From NCBI RefSeq assembly GCF_023910635.1, contig NZ_JAAVVZ010000007.1:1-64000 (forward strand): DNA of 64,000 nucleotides, in the 5' to 3' direction. Positions 1-8,785 of the stretch are shown here, in pieces (position 1 is the first letter of the stretch; each line of letters opens with the position of its first letter). The notes under the pieces are model-generated. The model saw nothing but the letters and a program-made list of their open reading frames with translations. It was not told the origin of the DNA and ran no database searches. This stretch comes from Sphingorhabdus sp. (GTDB lineage: Bacteria > Pseudomonadota > Alphaproteobacteria > Sphingomonadales > Sphingomonadaceae). The position numbers were made by a program, and so were the translations under genes.

Positions 1-1350
1 TTCGGGGTCAGCGCGTCTGCTGGCAGCTTTGGCTACCGAATGGCCACCTCTGCCGCCAGCGGCATAGCCAACGCCGCCACCCGAAGCGCGATCAATGGCG
101 AAAGCTTTGGCAAAAACCTCATCGCCGCGCTGCCCGATATCATCGGGCAAGCCGTGGGGGGTACGTTGGCAGGTGGCGGACAAAGGTTGATGGAAGGCGG
201 CGCGCAAGAACTTGCTGATGCCTTGTCCTCTGGCGTCATTCCAGCAGAAGATGCGGAACGACTAAGTAGACTTGCAAAAAGGCTTGGGGTAGAAAAAGTT
301 TTCACCGCGCTTTCGGCCGGTGGCGATGGAAATGATGGCAAGTTCTCCTTCGTGTTCACAACAGACCTACAAAGGGCCGGAGCGGAGAAAGCCAGAGCCG
401 ATTTTCGAGCCCGAGGGTTGGGTGAGGATGCTGCAACGGCGGCTTATTACGATGTTGGGCGTCTTATTTATCTAAAGGAACAGGTGCAAGGCCTGAGTGT
501 GGGCACGCAAAGTTCTAGTTTTAGAAGATTTGAAAGAGCCTTTAATCTCTCATTACTTGCAAAGGATGTCTACTTCTCTACATCGATTCCTGAACTTCGG
601 CCTACTGGCTATTCGGTTTATTCTTCCGGTAGCGTTTCCAATTTCTTTGCATCTAGCAACAATGGATATTTTGCTCGTCTATATCAGGGCGGAAACACAA
701 TTTATCTCGTCAATAGAGGAACTAACGATACTGACTGGGGGCCATTCGGTCGAACCCCGGACGGAATAGCCAACGCTAGCAACTTATCAGGGAGTTTGTC
801 CGATCAGCATCGTCTGGCCGCAGATAACGCCGACGCGCTTGTTAGGCATACTCGAGGGACTAGGTTGGGGGTCCATTTTGTAGGTCACTCGCTTGGAGGA
901 AGTTTGGCATCGCTCCAAGCTGTTGTGACTGGACAAAGGGCGACGACATTTAACGCAACAAATTTGGAGGTTACAGCGGTAGAGCAGTATATAAATACAG
1001 GAAAGTTAAAGTATAAAACAATTTACGGTCCGCATGGCACTTCTCGGCAAGAGTTGATTATAAGCAAAGAAGCAAAGCAAGTGTACGGTACATCGAGTAG
1101 CCTTATTGATTATTATTATGTTGATGGCGATATTGCACGAAAACAAGGATATGTTGGAGCAACTCAGGTTGGTAGTCCCGTAAGGCTTAACCACGTTAGT
1201 TTTCCAATGGGTCTTGCGAAAAAAGATATTCACAGAGGTGCAAATTTGGATACCATACGCTATTACCACCATTTACCGACACCCCACAGCATGAATTCTA
1301 TAATTTATTCGCTCTACTCGCAGGTTGATGCTAAAGTAGGCGGACGTTAA
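1..1350 (+). CDS. C-terminal part of a large exoprotein with class 3 lipase toxin domain (5' end outside window)
   Basis: The reading frame is open from base 1, so this is the 3' end of a longer gene; the first in-window ATG (40) is probably not the true start. Residues 1-60 after that ATG are Ala/Gly/Ile-rich and resemble the pretoxin region of haemagglutinin/CdiA-type exoproteins (seen: NGESFGKNLIAALPDIIG). The C-terminal half resembles a class 3 lipase: an RGT element (LVNRGTNDTDWG) precedes the nucleophile elbow GHSLGG, whose Ser is at 889-891. Inference: a lipase-type effector of a polymorphic or two-partner-secreted toxin that would attack membrane phospholipids of neighbouring cells. 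The next gene, four bases after an intact stop-start junction region, is an ankyrin lipoprotein suited to be its immunity protein. It could instead be a plain secreted lipase. Confidence 0.72.
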   Translation, partial: FGVSASAGSFGYRMATSAASGIANAATRSAINGESFGKNLIAALPDIIGQAVGGTLAGGGQRLMEGGAQELADALSSGVIPAEDAERLSRLAKRLGVEKVFTALSAGGDGNDGKFSFVFTTDLQRAGAEKARADFRARGLGEDAATAAYYDVGRLIYLKEQVQGLSVGTQSSSFRRFERAFNLSLLAKDVYFSTSIPELRPTGYSVYSSGSVSNFFASSNNGYFARLYQGGNTIYLVNRGTNDTDWGPFGRTPDGIANASNLSGSLSDQHRLAADNADALVRHTRGTRLGVHFVGHSLGGSLASLQAVVTGQRATTFNATNLEVTAVEQYINTGKLKYKTIYGPHGTSRQELIISKEAKQVYGTSSSLIDYYYVDGDIARKQGYVGATQVGSPVRLNHVSFPMGLAKKDIHRGANLDTIRYYHHLPTPHSMNSIIYSLYSQVDAKVGGR

Positions 1351-1379
1351 TGAACGGCTATCGTAATTTAGGCTCGACG

Positions 1380-2273
1380 ATGAAATATTTGAGAATAATC
1401 ATTCTAATTACAGCAATTTTAGGAAATACAGGCTGTATGGAAAGTCCCGCATACGGAAAATCGGTTGAGGACATATTCTCTAGCAAAGAGGCCCAGGATT
1501 TGGCGCGTGCCTCGTGTGAGGGCGATAGCGGAGAGTTAAGTCGACTGATCTCGATGGGAGTCGATGTGAATGCAGTTGGACTCCACAACGTCACACCATT
1601 GATTTGGGCACTTACGTGCAATGGCTTGGAGTTTCCGGATATCCAAGCAGCGCAATGGCAAAAATCACAATCTCGAACCATCAAGGCTGTCGATCCCGAC
1701 TTTTTGGCAGGTTTAAAGGTGTTGCTGGCTGCTGGTGCTGATTCTAATCAGATGATTGATGGTGATTTTGGACCGATTTACCCTGGCGGCGAAGGTTACT
1801 ATATTGATCATTATACGCCAGTTTTGATTGCCGCAGAATTCCATCAGGCCAGTGTACTCAAATTACTCCTCCAAAATGGCGGTAACCCCAACGCAGCTGA
1901 TGGCGACAATGAACACACCGCACTGGGCGTAGCATTTAACCGCGGATATTTTTTGGACCTCAGCCCGCAAATGGCACCATTTGACAGTCGGCAGTGGGAA
2001 AACTTCTATCTCTTGCTAGATGCCGGAGCAGACCCGAGCATAATGACAATCAACGGCGGTAATGTGGTTGTGACGGCTGCAATGAATAGAGTCGACGTGG
2101 CACATAATATACTCAAGAAATACAAATACTCCGGTGATTTGGAAGAAATAGCCCGTATCTTAATAAACCGCATTGAGGTTGGGTTTCCCGATCACGACCG
2201 CCGAAAACTATTAGAATTCTTAAAAATAAAGAAAAATGTGAATATTGATGCAATTTGGCGAGAATTACGGTGA
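1380..2273 (+). CDS. Ankyrin-repeat lipoprotein, probable immunity protein to the upstream lipase
   Basis: A start at 1380 (MKYLRIIILITAILGNTGC) gives a short signal peptide ending in a Cys that could be lipidated; an alternative ATG at 1350 overlaps the preceding stop and would put 10 polar residues in front of it. The mature part contains ankyrin-like units (for example NVTPLIWALTCNG and YTPVLIAAEFHQASVLKLLLQNGG). The protein is about 297 residues and has no catalytic motif. Ankyrin-repeat periplasmic lipoproteins are a known immunity class next to lipase/phospholipase effectors, so the pairing with the upstream lipase domain suggests protection of the producer. The lipobox is imperfect (N at -3), so lipidation is uncertain. 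The base composition is noticeably more AT-rich than the flagellar genes to the right, which fits a horizontally acquired cassette. Confidence 0.68.
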   Translation: MKYLRIIILITAILGNTGCMESPAYGKSVEDIFSSKEAQDLARASCEGDSGELSRLISMGVDVNAVGLHNVTPLIWALTCNGLEFPDIQAAQWQKSQSRTIKAVDPDFLAGLKVLLAAGADSNQMIDGDFGPIYPGGEGYYIDHYTPVLIAAEFHQASVLKLLLQNGGNPNAADGDNEHTALGVAFNRGYFLDLSPQMAPFDSRQWENFYLLLDAGADPSIMTINGGNVVVTAAMNRVDVAHNILKKYKYSGDLEEIARILINRIEVGFPDHDRRKLLEFLKIKKNVNIDAIWRELR

Positions 2274-2361
2274 TGTTGTGGACGGCGCACTGTTGAGTTG
2301 ATTCGGGCTTTCCGAACCTTCAGAGTGTGATTGTCAAAGATCCACCACCCGAGCCATCCAC

Positions 2362-2469
2362 ATGAGCAAGTTACCATCTGATCTATCGACTGTCACCACG
2401 GTTGCGGTTGATTTAGCAAAGCATGTTTTTCAGGTTCACGGCTGTGACGCTGCGGGTAAGGTTGTTTAA
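2362..2469 (+). pseudogene. IS110-family transposase N-terminal scar
   Basis: A 35-codon frame starting MSKLPSDLSTVTTVAVDLAK and continuing HVFQVHG matches the start of IS110-type DEDD transposases, where D of VDLAK is the first catalytic acidic residue. It stops at 2467-2469 and nothing further of the transposase follows. It is a dead remnant marking past transposition between the toxin cassette and the flagellar block. Confidence 0.75.
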
Positions 2470-2898
2470 TTACCGTGACAGTGCACTTAATTATTCTCGT
2501 CGAATTACCCCTTGCAATGTAGGATTTGCTTTGGGATTCTATGAATTGGTCCGGCATCTGTTGCACGACCGGCTCTTTGAACATGTTGATCTCCGCGCGC
2601 GCTTTCGGACCCGGTGAGCCAACTTCGCAGTGTTGACGTAAGTTTACACAAATACCGCGTTTGCCGTATAATTTTGTAAACTTAAGCGCCACAAAAGCAT
2701 CGAACAGGCGTAACTTGTGTCACCCACGCATTTTGTGGCGATGCCGTTTGAGGTGTCACCCGTTCGACAGGCTCAGGGCAGGCTTAGTGTAACTTTCCCA
2801 TGACCCGGCGTTTAATTGAACGTGCTTACCGCCCCACGCTTGCAAAGCTTTGTTGTTGGCCATATTATCGTTTCGTCGCCACCCGAGGAGTGTTTCCC
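2470..2898. other. Intergenic stretch without recognised gene
   Basis: About 430 bases with no convincing gene. It contains a stretch on 2740-2790 with CCCGTTCGACAGGCTCAGGG, which resembles the short palindromic 'TTCGACAGGCTCAG' repeat common between genes in sphingomonads; only one arm is visible. The rest is AT-rich around 2640-2690 and gives no reading frame that I recognise. Confidence 0.4.
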
Positions 2899-3375
2899 AT
2901 GCCCCCTGTCCGTATCCTGCTTTCCGGCGCGCTGCTCGTCATAATTGCTACCCTGCCTGCGTGCACGGCGATCGAAAACGATCTTGGGCGCGGTCTGGCT
3001 TATGGCATGGAGTCGCGAACGCTGACTCGCAAAGTCGACGAAAATCGCGCGCTGGACAAAGTGCCTTCGGGGATCAACGCCTATCTGTGGCGCGCCTCGC
3101 TCGATGCGGTGAAGGCCATTCCGCTGGTCGCCGCCGATCCCGGCAAAGGCCTGATCCTGACCGACTGGTATAGCGCGCCATCCGACCCCGATGACCGCAC
3201 CCAGATGAAGATCGAGATACTCGACCGCGACATGCGGCCCGATACGCTGCGGGTGTCATTGGTGCGGCAGCAGCGACAAGATGGTGTCTGGGTCGATGCC
3301 CCGGTGATGGCCAGCACCGCGCAAAATCTGGAGGAATCGATTTTCGTGCGCGCGCGCGATATTCGTGGCTGGTAG
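2899..3375 (+). CDS. DUF3576 family lipoprotein
   Basis: Starting at the ATG at 2899, preceded by GAGGAG at 2885-2890, the product is 158 residues. The N-terminus MPPVRILLSGALLVIIATLP followed by ACTA is a lipoprotein signal with lipidated Cys. The body matches the DUF3576 pattern of alphaproteobacteria (AYLWRASLDAVKAIPLVAAD, GLILTDWYSAP, ILDRDMRPDTLRVSLVRQ). Members are small envelope lipoproteins, often near outer-membrane biogenesis or leuS-type loci; the exact role is unknown. An upstream in-frame ATG at 2800 would add 33 residues and destroy the signal peptide, so it is rejected. It precedes the TPR/flagellar block and is probably a chromosomal housekeeping gene. Confidence 0.8.
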   Translation: MPPVRILLSGALLVIIATLPACTAIENDLGRGLAYGMESRTLTRKVDENRALDKVPSGINAYLWRASLDAVKAIPLVAADPGKGLILTDWYSAPSDPDDRTQMKIEILDRDMRPDTLRVSLVRQQRQDGVWVDAPVMASTAQNLEESIFVRARDIRGW

Positions 3376-3437
3376 CGCTTGCGCTTTGCCATTTGTCTCG
3401 GGCATATGTCTCGTTAATCGGGGAGGGGAATCGGGTC

Positions 3438-4592
3438 GTGACAGCGCAGCATGAATCGGCGGCAAACGCTTCGCGCCTGTCGCGATTGCTTGGGTTCCTC
3501 GAAAGCGATCCTGAAAATCTGAGCCTGATTGCCGACGCCGCCAATGCCGCGCTCGACGAATCAGCGCTCGATACCGTTGGCGAACTGGTCACACGCTATC
3601 GCGCACTCACAGACGTGCCGCCGCCCTTGCTGAATGTCGAAGGCATTGCGGCGATGCGGCAGGGGCGGCTTGATGAGGCGGTTGCCGCTTTTGGCGCGCT
3701 GCGCGCTGCGGGGCACGACGACCCTTCGGTCCGGTTCAATCTGGCATGGGCAGGCGCATTGCAACAAAGGCATGAAGATGTGCTGGAATTGCTCGACGAG
3801 GAAGTGGTCGCAACGGTTCCGCGCGCCGCTGGGCTAAAGGTGCAGACGCTCCACCATCTTGGGCGCATCGAGGATGCGATCGCGGCAGGGCAAGGGATGG
3901 CGGAGATTTATCCCAAGGACAATCATCTGCTCGGTGCATTGTCGGTGGCGGCGATGGATTCCGATGATTTCGAACTTGCACGGCATTATGCGACGCGCGC
4001 CGACGGCGGTTCGGATGCGCTAACCACGCAGGGGCTGATCAGCTTGCACGACGATGCGCCTGGCGCTGCGCTTAGCCTGTTCGATCGCGCGCTTGCAGAA
4101 CACCCCGACGCACCTCGCGCCTGGCTCGGTAAGGGATTGAGCCTGCTTTCGCAAGGCGATCTTGACGCTGCTGCGCCATGCCTCGACAAGGGTGCGGAAA
4201 TTTTCGGCGACCATCTGGGTTCGTGGATTGCGTCGGGCTGGACGCATTTCATCCGGAAGGATCTCGGCGCGGCGCGGCGCAGCTTTGAAACGGCATTGGC
4301 GCATGACGATAACTTTGCCGAAACCCACGGGGCATTGGCGGTGCTTGATATCGCCGAAGGCAATACCGATCGCGCACGCCGAAGGACCGATATCGCGTTG
4401 CGGCTCGACAAGGAATGTTTCGGCGGAATTCTTGCGCGCACATTGTTGCTGGAAATGGACGGCAAACCGGAGTTGGCGACGAAAATCCGCGAGCGTGCTA
4501 TGAACACGCCGATGGGAATCGACGGCAAGACCCTGGCACAGGCGCTGATTGGGCTGGGGATGCATTCGGGCAGCGGCAGAGGCAACGCATGA
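3438..4592 (+). CDS. Tetratricopeptide-repeat protein at the head of the flagellar operon
   Basis: The frame is open from a TTG at 3393, but the GTG at 3438 has a purine-rich GGGGAGGGGAA just upstream and gives MTAQHESAANASRLSRLLGF, so I choose it. The product (about 384 residues) is built of helical TPR-like pairs (for example GIAAMRQGRLDEAVAAFGAL, LALDHDDNFAETHGALAVLD-type units) without signal peptide or catalytic motif, so it is probably a cytoplasmic scaffold. Its stop is two bases before the fliQ ATG, so it is cotranscribed with the flagellar genes. A second TPR protein lies at the operon's far end (23047), which suggests both assist the export apparatus. No specific family name is justified. 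Confidence 0.75.
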   Translation: MTAQHESAANASRLSRLLGFLESDPENLSLIADAANAALDESALDTVGELVTRYRALTDVPPPLLNVEGIAAMRQGRLDEAVAAFGALRAAGHDDPSVRFNLAWAGALQQRHEDVLELLDEEVVATVPRAAGLKVQTLHHLGRIEDAIAAGQGMAEIYPKDNHLLGALSVAAMDSDDFELARHYATRADGGSDALTTQGLISLHDDAPGAALSLFDRALAEHPDAPRAWLGKGLSLLSQGDLDAAAPCLDKGAEIFGDHLGSWIASGWTHFIRKDLGAARRSFETALAHDDNFAETHGALAVLDIAEGNTDRARRRTDIALRLDKECFGGILARTLLLEMDGKPELATKIRERAMNTPMGIDGKTLAQALIGLGMHSGSGRGNA

Positions 4593-4593
4593 C

Positions 4594-4860
4594 ATGACTC
4601 AGGGCCAGGCGCTTGATTTCATGAACCAGCTGATGTGGCAGGCGATGATTATCGCAGGCCCCATATTGGCGGCGATCCTGCTCGTCGGCCTTGTCGTCAG
4701 TGTGTTGCAGGCAACGACGCAGCTGCAGGAAATGACGCTCAGCTATGTTCCCAAGATGCTGGTCGCCGGGCTGCTTCTGATCTTTCTCGGGCCCTGGATG
4801 GTCGGGCGCATGATGCAGTTTGCGATTTCGCTCATCCGCACGATTCCCAGTCTCGGATAG
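4594..4860 (+). CDS. fliQ: Flagellar export gate protein FliQ
   Basis: The 88-residue product has two hydrophobic helices (MIIAGPILAAILLVGLVVSV and MLVAGLLLIFLGPWMVG) separated by the conserved polar loop TQLQEMTLSYVPK. This is the signature of FliQ/SctS, one of the core subunits of the FliP5Q4R1 export gate in the inner membrane. The start MTQGQALDFMNQ lies two bases after the TPR gene stop; an upstream ATG (4549) would add an unrelated 15-residue extension. The order fliQ-fliR-flhB-flhA is contiguous here. Family membership is clear from length and loop sequence. Confidence 0.95.
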   Translation: MTQGQALDFMNQLMWQAMIIAGPILAAILLVGLVVSVLQATTQLQEMTLSYVPKMLVAGLLLIFLGPWMVGRMMQFAISLIRTIPSLG

Positions 4861-4868
4861 CGACATCT

Positions 4869-5630
4869 ATGGGGGGCAACAGTCTGGAAATCTGGGTGAC
4901 GTCCTGCGTGCTGCTTAGCCTCAGGATCACGCCCGTATTCCTGTTCGCGCCGCCGTTCACGCTCACCCGAGTGCCTAAATTGTTCACTGGGTTGATGGGC
5001 ATGGGGCTATCGGCCATCTTGGTAAGTGCTTATCCGGATGCTGCGCTCGTCGATAATGCTTCGGCCTCAACCTTACTGATTGGCGGCGTACGCGAATTAT
5101 TTATGGGGCTGGTGCCGGTTGTTGTCCTGCAATTGATGTTCGGCGGCCTCTATTTGACCGGGCGGACGATAGATATTCAGGCTGGGTTCGGGCTTGCACT
5201 CGTTATCGATCCCACAACGCGAGGGCAGACGCCTTTGATGGGAACGCTGTTCGCCTATCTTGCCGGTGCGACCTTTTTTGCGATGAACGGGCATCTCGAT
5301 TTGCTCCGCTTTTTTGCGGCCTCGCTGGAGGCTGTGCCGTTGGGCAGCGCCAATGAATATGCGCCGCTGTCGCGGATAACTTCTTATGTTTTTGTCGTGT
5401 CGCTGATTGCGCTTGGCGTCGGGGGTGCGGTGATCTTGGCGCTATTTCTGACAGATATCGTCATTGCCATGCTGTCGCGCACTGTGCCGCAAATGAATGC
5501 ACTTTTGCTCGGCATTCAGGTCAAGGCGATCGTCGTACTGGCAGTCATGCCGGTTGCGATTGGCGTTGCTGGCGCGCTGCTTGCGCGCCTGGTTGCCAAC
5601 GCGCTAAGCGCAATGCCCAGATTGCTCTGA
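4869..5630 (+). CDS. fliR: Flagellar export gate protein FliR
   Basis: A 253-residue polytopic membrane protein. Visible hallmarks are LRITPVFLFAPPFTLTRVP near the N-terminus, GRTIDIQAGFGLALVIDP in the middle and the C-terminal helices with QMNALLLGIQVKAIVVLAV. FliR/SctT is the single-copy subunit that closes the export gate and contacts FlhB. The ATG at 4869 is eight bases after the fliQ stop and gives MGGNSLEIWV, aligning well with other FliR starts. The gene ends four bases before flhB. Confidence 0.95.
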   Translation: MGGNSLEIWVTSCVLLSLRITPVFLFAPPFTLTRVPKLFTGLMGMGLSAILVSAYPDAALVDNASASTLLIGGVRELFMGLVPVVVLQLMFGGLYLTGRTIDIQAGFGLALVIDPTTRGQTPLMGTLFAYLAGATFFAMNGHLDLLRFFAASLEAVPLGSANEYAPLSRITSYVFVVSLIALGVGGAVILALFLTDIVIAMLSRTVPQMNALLLGIQVKAIVVLAVMPVAIGVAGALLARLVANALSAMPRLL

Positions 5631-5633
5631 CCG

Positions 5634-6698
5634 ATGGAAGAAGCCGAACTTGACAAGTCGGAAGAAGCAACTCCCTTCAAACTGAAGCGCGCGCGGGAAA
5701 AGGGCGCGGTCGCACGAAGTCTCGATCTTGGCTTTTTTGCGTCGGTCGCAGCGGCGCTTGGCTTCTTCTGGATCGGCGGCACCGAGCTGGCGTTTTCTAT
5801 CGCGCATTCGTCTGGTCAGGCCTTTGCTGCAGGCCCCTCTTTGGTCGACGGCCAAAGTGCATTGCTCTCGGTTATCGGCAGAGTATTTTCGCCAGTCGTT
5901 TTTCCGCTGATGGCATTTGCTGGCAGTCTGTTTGCAATCGCGCTCGTGCTGGATTTTTTGCAGGTAGGGCCGGTTTTTAGCGCAACACCGCTCAAACCCG
6001 ATTTCGGAAGAATTAATCCCGCCAAAGGCTTGAAGAGATTGTTTTCGTGGCGGTCGGTGATTGAGGCGTTTAAAGCACTTTTCAAACTGGCTGTCTATTC
6101 AACCATCGCATGGCTGGTCATTGGCGGGGCGATCAACGAGGGTGGCCAAGCGATCAGCGATGGTGCGCGGCTGGCCGGGGTCATCCTGTCTGCGACATTG
6201 CGGCTGATCATGTTTTGCGCGTTGGCAGCCCTCGGCTTTGCAGCCTTGGACCAGATTTTTGTGCGCCGGGAGTTTGCGAAGAAAATGCGAATGAGCAGGC
6301 GCGAGTTGAAGCGCGAACATCGCGACCGCGAGGGGGAACCGCGAATGAAACAGGCGCGCAAGCAACTCCACTCCGAATTTTCAAAGGTCGCCAAGAGCCT
6401 GCGTGATGTAAAGGGTGCCGATATCATCATCACGAACCCGGAGCATTTTGCCGTGGCTCTGCGCTATGATGCAAACAGGATGGCAGCACCCAAAATAGTT
6501 TCGCGCGGCGCGGGCGGCATGGCGCAAAGGATCAAGCGGATCGCGTTTACATTTGGCGTGATCACCGTTCGCGAACCGGCGCTTGCGCGGCAGCTTTTTT
6601 ACAAGGGTCGTCTCGCGCAGGAAATTCCGGATGATTTTTACCAACATGTTGCCGACCTATATCTTCGTCACAACATAAAAGCTAAGGTCCCAGCCTGA
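5634..6698 (+). CDS. flhB: Flagellar export switch protein FlhB with NPEH instead of NPTH
   Basis: The 354-residue protein begins with the typical DKSEEATPFKLKRAREKG amphipathic segment, then four membrane helices (about residues 32-56, 84-112, 150-168, 184-206) and a cytosolic domain. FlhB switches the exporter from rod/hook to later substrates after self-cleavage between N and P of an NPTH motif. Here the motif reads N268-P269-E270-H271 (codons 6435-6446), so the usual Thr is Glu. The Asn and Pro required for the chemistry are kept, but the effect on cleavage rate or switching is unknown. The stop overlaps the flhA start in TGATG (6696-6700), implying translational coupling. Confidence 0.95.
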   Translation: MEEAELDKSEEATPFKLKRAREKGAVARSLDLGFFASVAAALGFFWIGGTELAFSIAHSSGQAFAAGPSLVDGQSALLSVIGRVFSPVVFPLMAFAGSLFAIALVLDFLQVGPVFSATPLKPDFGRINPAKGLKRLFSWRSVIEAFKALFKLAVYSTIAWLVIGGAINEGGQAISDGARLAGVILSATLRLIMFCALAALGFAALDQIFVRREFAKKMRMSRRELKREHRDREGEPRMKQARKQLHSEFSKVAKSLRDVKGADIIITNPEHFAVALRYDANRMAAPKIVSRGAGGMAQRIKRIAFTFGVITVREPALARQLFYKGRLAQEIPDDFYQHVADLYLRHNIKAKVPA

Positions 6699-8734
6699 TG
6701 TTCAAGCGTCTTCTCGCCAATAACAACGATCTCTTCCTCGTCGGAGGGATGATTGGGATATTGATGATCCTGTTCGCGCCGATACCGACGTCGCTTCTCG
6801 ATTTTCTGATCATCCTCAATTTCTCTTTCGCGATGACCATTTTGATGCTGACATTCTATGTCAGCAAGCCGGTCGAGTTCTCGACATTTCCCTCTTTGCT
6901 GCTTGTAGCCACCTTATTCCGCCTCGCTCTGAATGTGGCGGCAACTCGCCTAATCCTTACCGACGGCGATGCAGGAGAGGTGATCGGCTCGGTCGGGACC
7001 TTTGCGATCCAGGGCAGCTTCGTCATCGGCCTTGTCGTTTTTTTAATTCTGATTATCGTGCAGTTTGTGGTTGTGACGTCAGGCGCGCAACGCGTGTCCG
7101 AAGTTGCCGCGCGGTTTACGCTGGACGCCGTACCCGGCCAGCAGATGAGCATCGATGCCGATCTCAATATGGGCCTAATCGATCAGGATGAAGCAAAGGC
7201 GCGGCGCAAAGCGCTGGAGAAGGAAACATCTTTCTACGGCGCCATGGATGGGGCAAGCAAATTTGTGAAGGGCGATGCCATCGCCAGCATCATTATCGTG
7301 CTGATCAACATGATCGCCGGCTGGATCATCGGCGTTTCGCAGCGTGGCCTAGAATGGGGTGAGGCGCTTCAGCAATATACGCTGCTGACCATCGGCGACG
7401 GTATTGTCACTCAGGTACCGGCACTTATTATCTCGGTCGCGACCGGTATTATTGTTACGCGCTCCGCCGCTGACCGGCAACTGAGTACCGAAATACTGGC
7501 GCAGCTGGGGTCGGTCCCGAAGATATCGCTCATCGTGATGACCGCTTTGTTCTTTTTGCTGCTGCTCCCTGGAATGCCCAAATGGCCAATCATTATCTTG
7601 CTACTGTTATTTGCGGCTGCCTGGTTCGCCGCGCGTGGCAAGGCGAAAGCGGCGCAGACTCCGGACGATGAAGCTTTTGATGCTGCGGCCGATGCTATCG
7701 TCGGAGCAGCCGCCATGAAACCTGCCGCTATTAGCGTTGGCTTGGGCAAGGATCTGGCCGAGGCATGGCTGCCAATGAAGCCGGTTATTGCCGAGCGCAT
7801 TACGGCACTGCGGAAGCAGCGGGCTGAGTCGACGGGGCTGACGATTCCAGCGGTAATCATCGAGGACGGCAATAATCTGGGTGGTAATGATTATGAGGTG
7901 AAGTTGTTCGGCACCGTATATGCCCGTGCTAATGTGCAGCCTGAAATGATTTTAGCCATTCGGTCGAATTCGTCGAGAGATGGTTTGACCGGCATTGAAG
8001 CGCGCGATCCGGCTTTCGGCCTGCCTGCGCTTTGGATCAATAATGAGCAGCGGGACAAGGCGCAGGGCCTTGGTTTCACGCTGGTCGATCCGATCACCGT
8101 GCTGATGACTCATCTTGGCGAAATCGTAAGGAGCGAGGCCGCATTGCTGCTGACGCGTAACGATGTGGTGGCGATGTTGGAGGGTGTGCGGAACCGGCAG
8201 GCGGGGCTCGTCGAAGAACTTGTTCCAAACATCATGTCGGTCTCCGACATTCAGCGCGTTTTGCAGAACTTGGCTAACGAAGAGGTTGCGATCCGCAACA
8301 TCGATCTGATTTGTGAAGCACTCGTGGATGTCGGGCGGCTGACGAAAGATCATGGCGAGCTCACCGAACTCGTTCGCCAGAAACTGAGCTACATCATTTG
8401 CAACGATCTGAAAGGTACGAACCAGCAATTGTCGGTGCTGAGTCTCGACCCCCGGATTGAGGCGCAAATTACCGACGCCATTAACCGCAGCGAAGGTGGC
8501 AGTTCGATGATCATTGAGCCGCGCCTTGCAGAATCGATTATGCGTAAAATAATTCCGCTTGTCGACGCGATGACACAGCAGGGTGTGGCGCCCGCACTGT
8601 TGTGCGGTCCATCAATACGGCGACAGCTCAAGTCATTCTTGCGCCGAACTGCGCCCCGACTTGCGGTGATTTCGGTGAATGAAGTACCGCAATCAATAGA
8701 TTTGCGTTCTTTCGACATATTAAAGAGTGAATAG
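6698..8734 (+). CDS. flhA: Flagellar export component FlhA
   Basis: The 678-residue product has about eight N-terminal membrane segments followed by a cytoplasmic domain. Conserved motifs are SFPSLLLVATLFRLALNVA-type sequence (here TFPSLLLVATLFRLALNVAA), VPGQQMSIDADLNMGLIDQD and the loop with KFVKGDAIASIII. FlhA forms the nonameric ring that docks chaperone-substrate complexes and couples proton flow to export. The length is normal for the family (about 690). The gene overlaps flhB by one base, and a 51-base AT-rich gap separates it from flgF, the longest break inside the operon. Confidence 0.96.
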   Translation: MFKRLLANNNDLFLVGGMIGILMILFAPIPTSLLDFLIILNFSFAMTILMLTFYVSKPVEFSTFPSLLLVATLFRLALNVAATRLILTDGDAGEVIGSVGTFAIQGSFVIGLVVFLILIIVQFVVVTSGAQRVSEVAARFTLDAVPGQQMSIDADLNMGLIDQDEAKARRKALEKETSFYGAMDGASKFVKGDAIASIIIVLINMIAGWIIGVSQRGLEWGEALQQYTLLTIGDGIVTQVPALIISVATGIIVTRSAADRQLSTEILAQLGSVPKISLIVMTALFFLLLLPGMPKWPIIILLLLFAAAWFAARGKAKAAQTPDDEAFDAAADAIVGAAAMKPAAISVGLGKDLAEAWLPMKPVIAERITALRKQRAESTGLTIPAVIIEDGNNLGGNDYEVKLFGTVYARANVQPEMILAIRSNSSRDGLTGIEARDPAFGLPALWINNEQRDKAQGLGFTLVDPITVLMTHLGEIVRSEAALLLTRNDVVAMLEGVRNRQAGLVEELVPNIMSVSDIQRVLQNLANEEVAIRNIDLICEALVDVGRLTKDHGELTELVRQKLSYIICNDLKGTNQQLSVLSLDPRIEAQITDAINRSEGGSSMIIEPRLAESIMRKIIPLVDAMTQQGVAPALLCGPSIRRQLKSFLRRTAPRLAVISVNEVPQSIDLRSFDILKSE

Positions 8735-8785
8735 AAAATTAGTTAAATAAAACATGTTGATAATAACCGGCATTGATGCTAGCCC

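Noticed and set aside
33-359. Antisense open frames opposite many genes, such as those opposite fliF, flhA and cas9.
   Set aside because: They mirror the codon pattern of high-GC genes on the other strand and have neither motifs nor ribosome sites.
2393-2692. Minus-strand frame of 99 codons next to the IS110 scar.
   Set aside because: No recognisable protein sequence, no ribosome site, and it overlaps the IS110 remnant on the other strand.
8735-8785. Possible sigma-54 promoter before flgF (GG and GC elements in CCGGCATTGATGCTAGCC).
   Set aside because: The spacing between GG and GC is 11 instead of 10 and the surrounding bases do not match.
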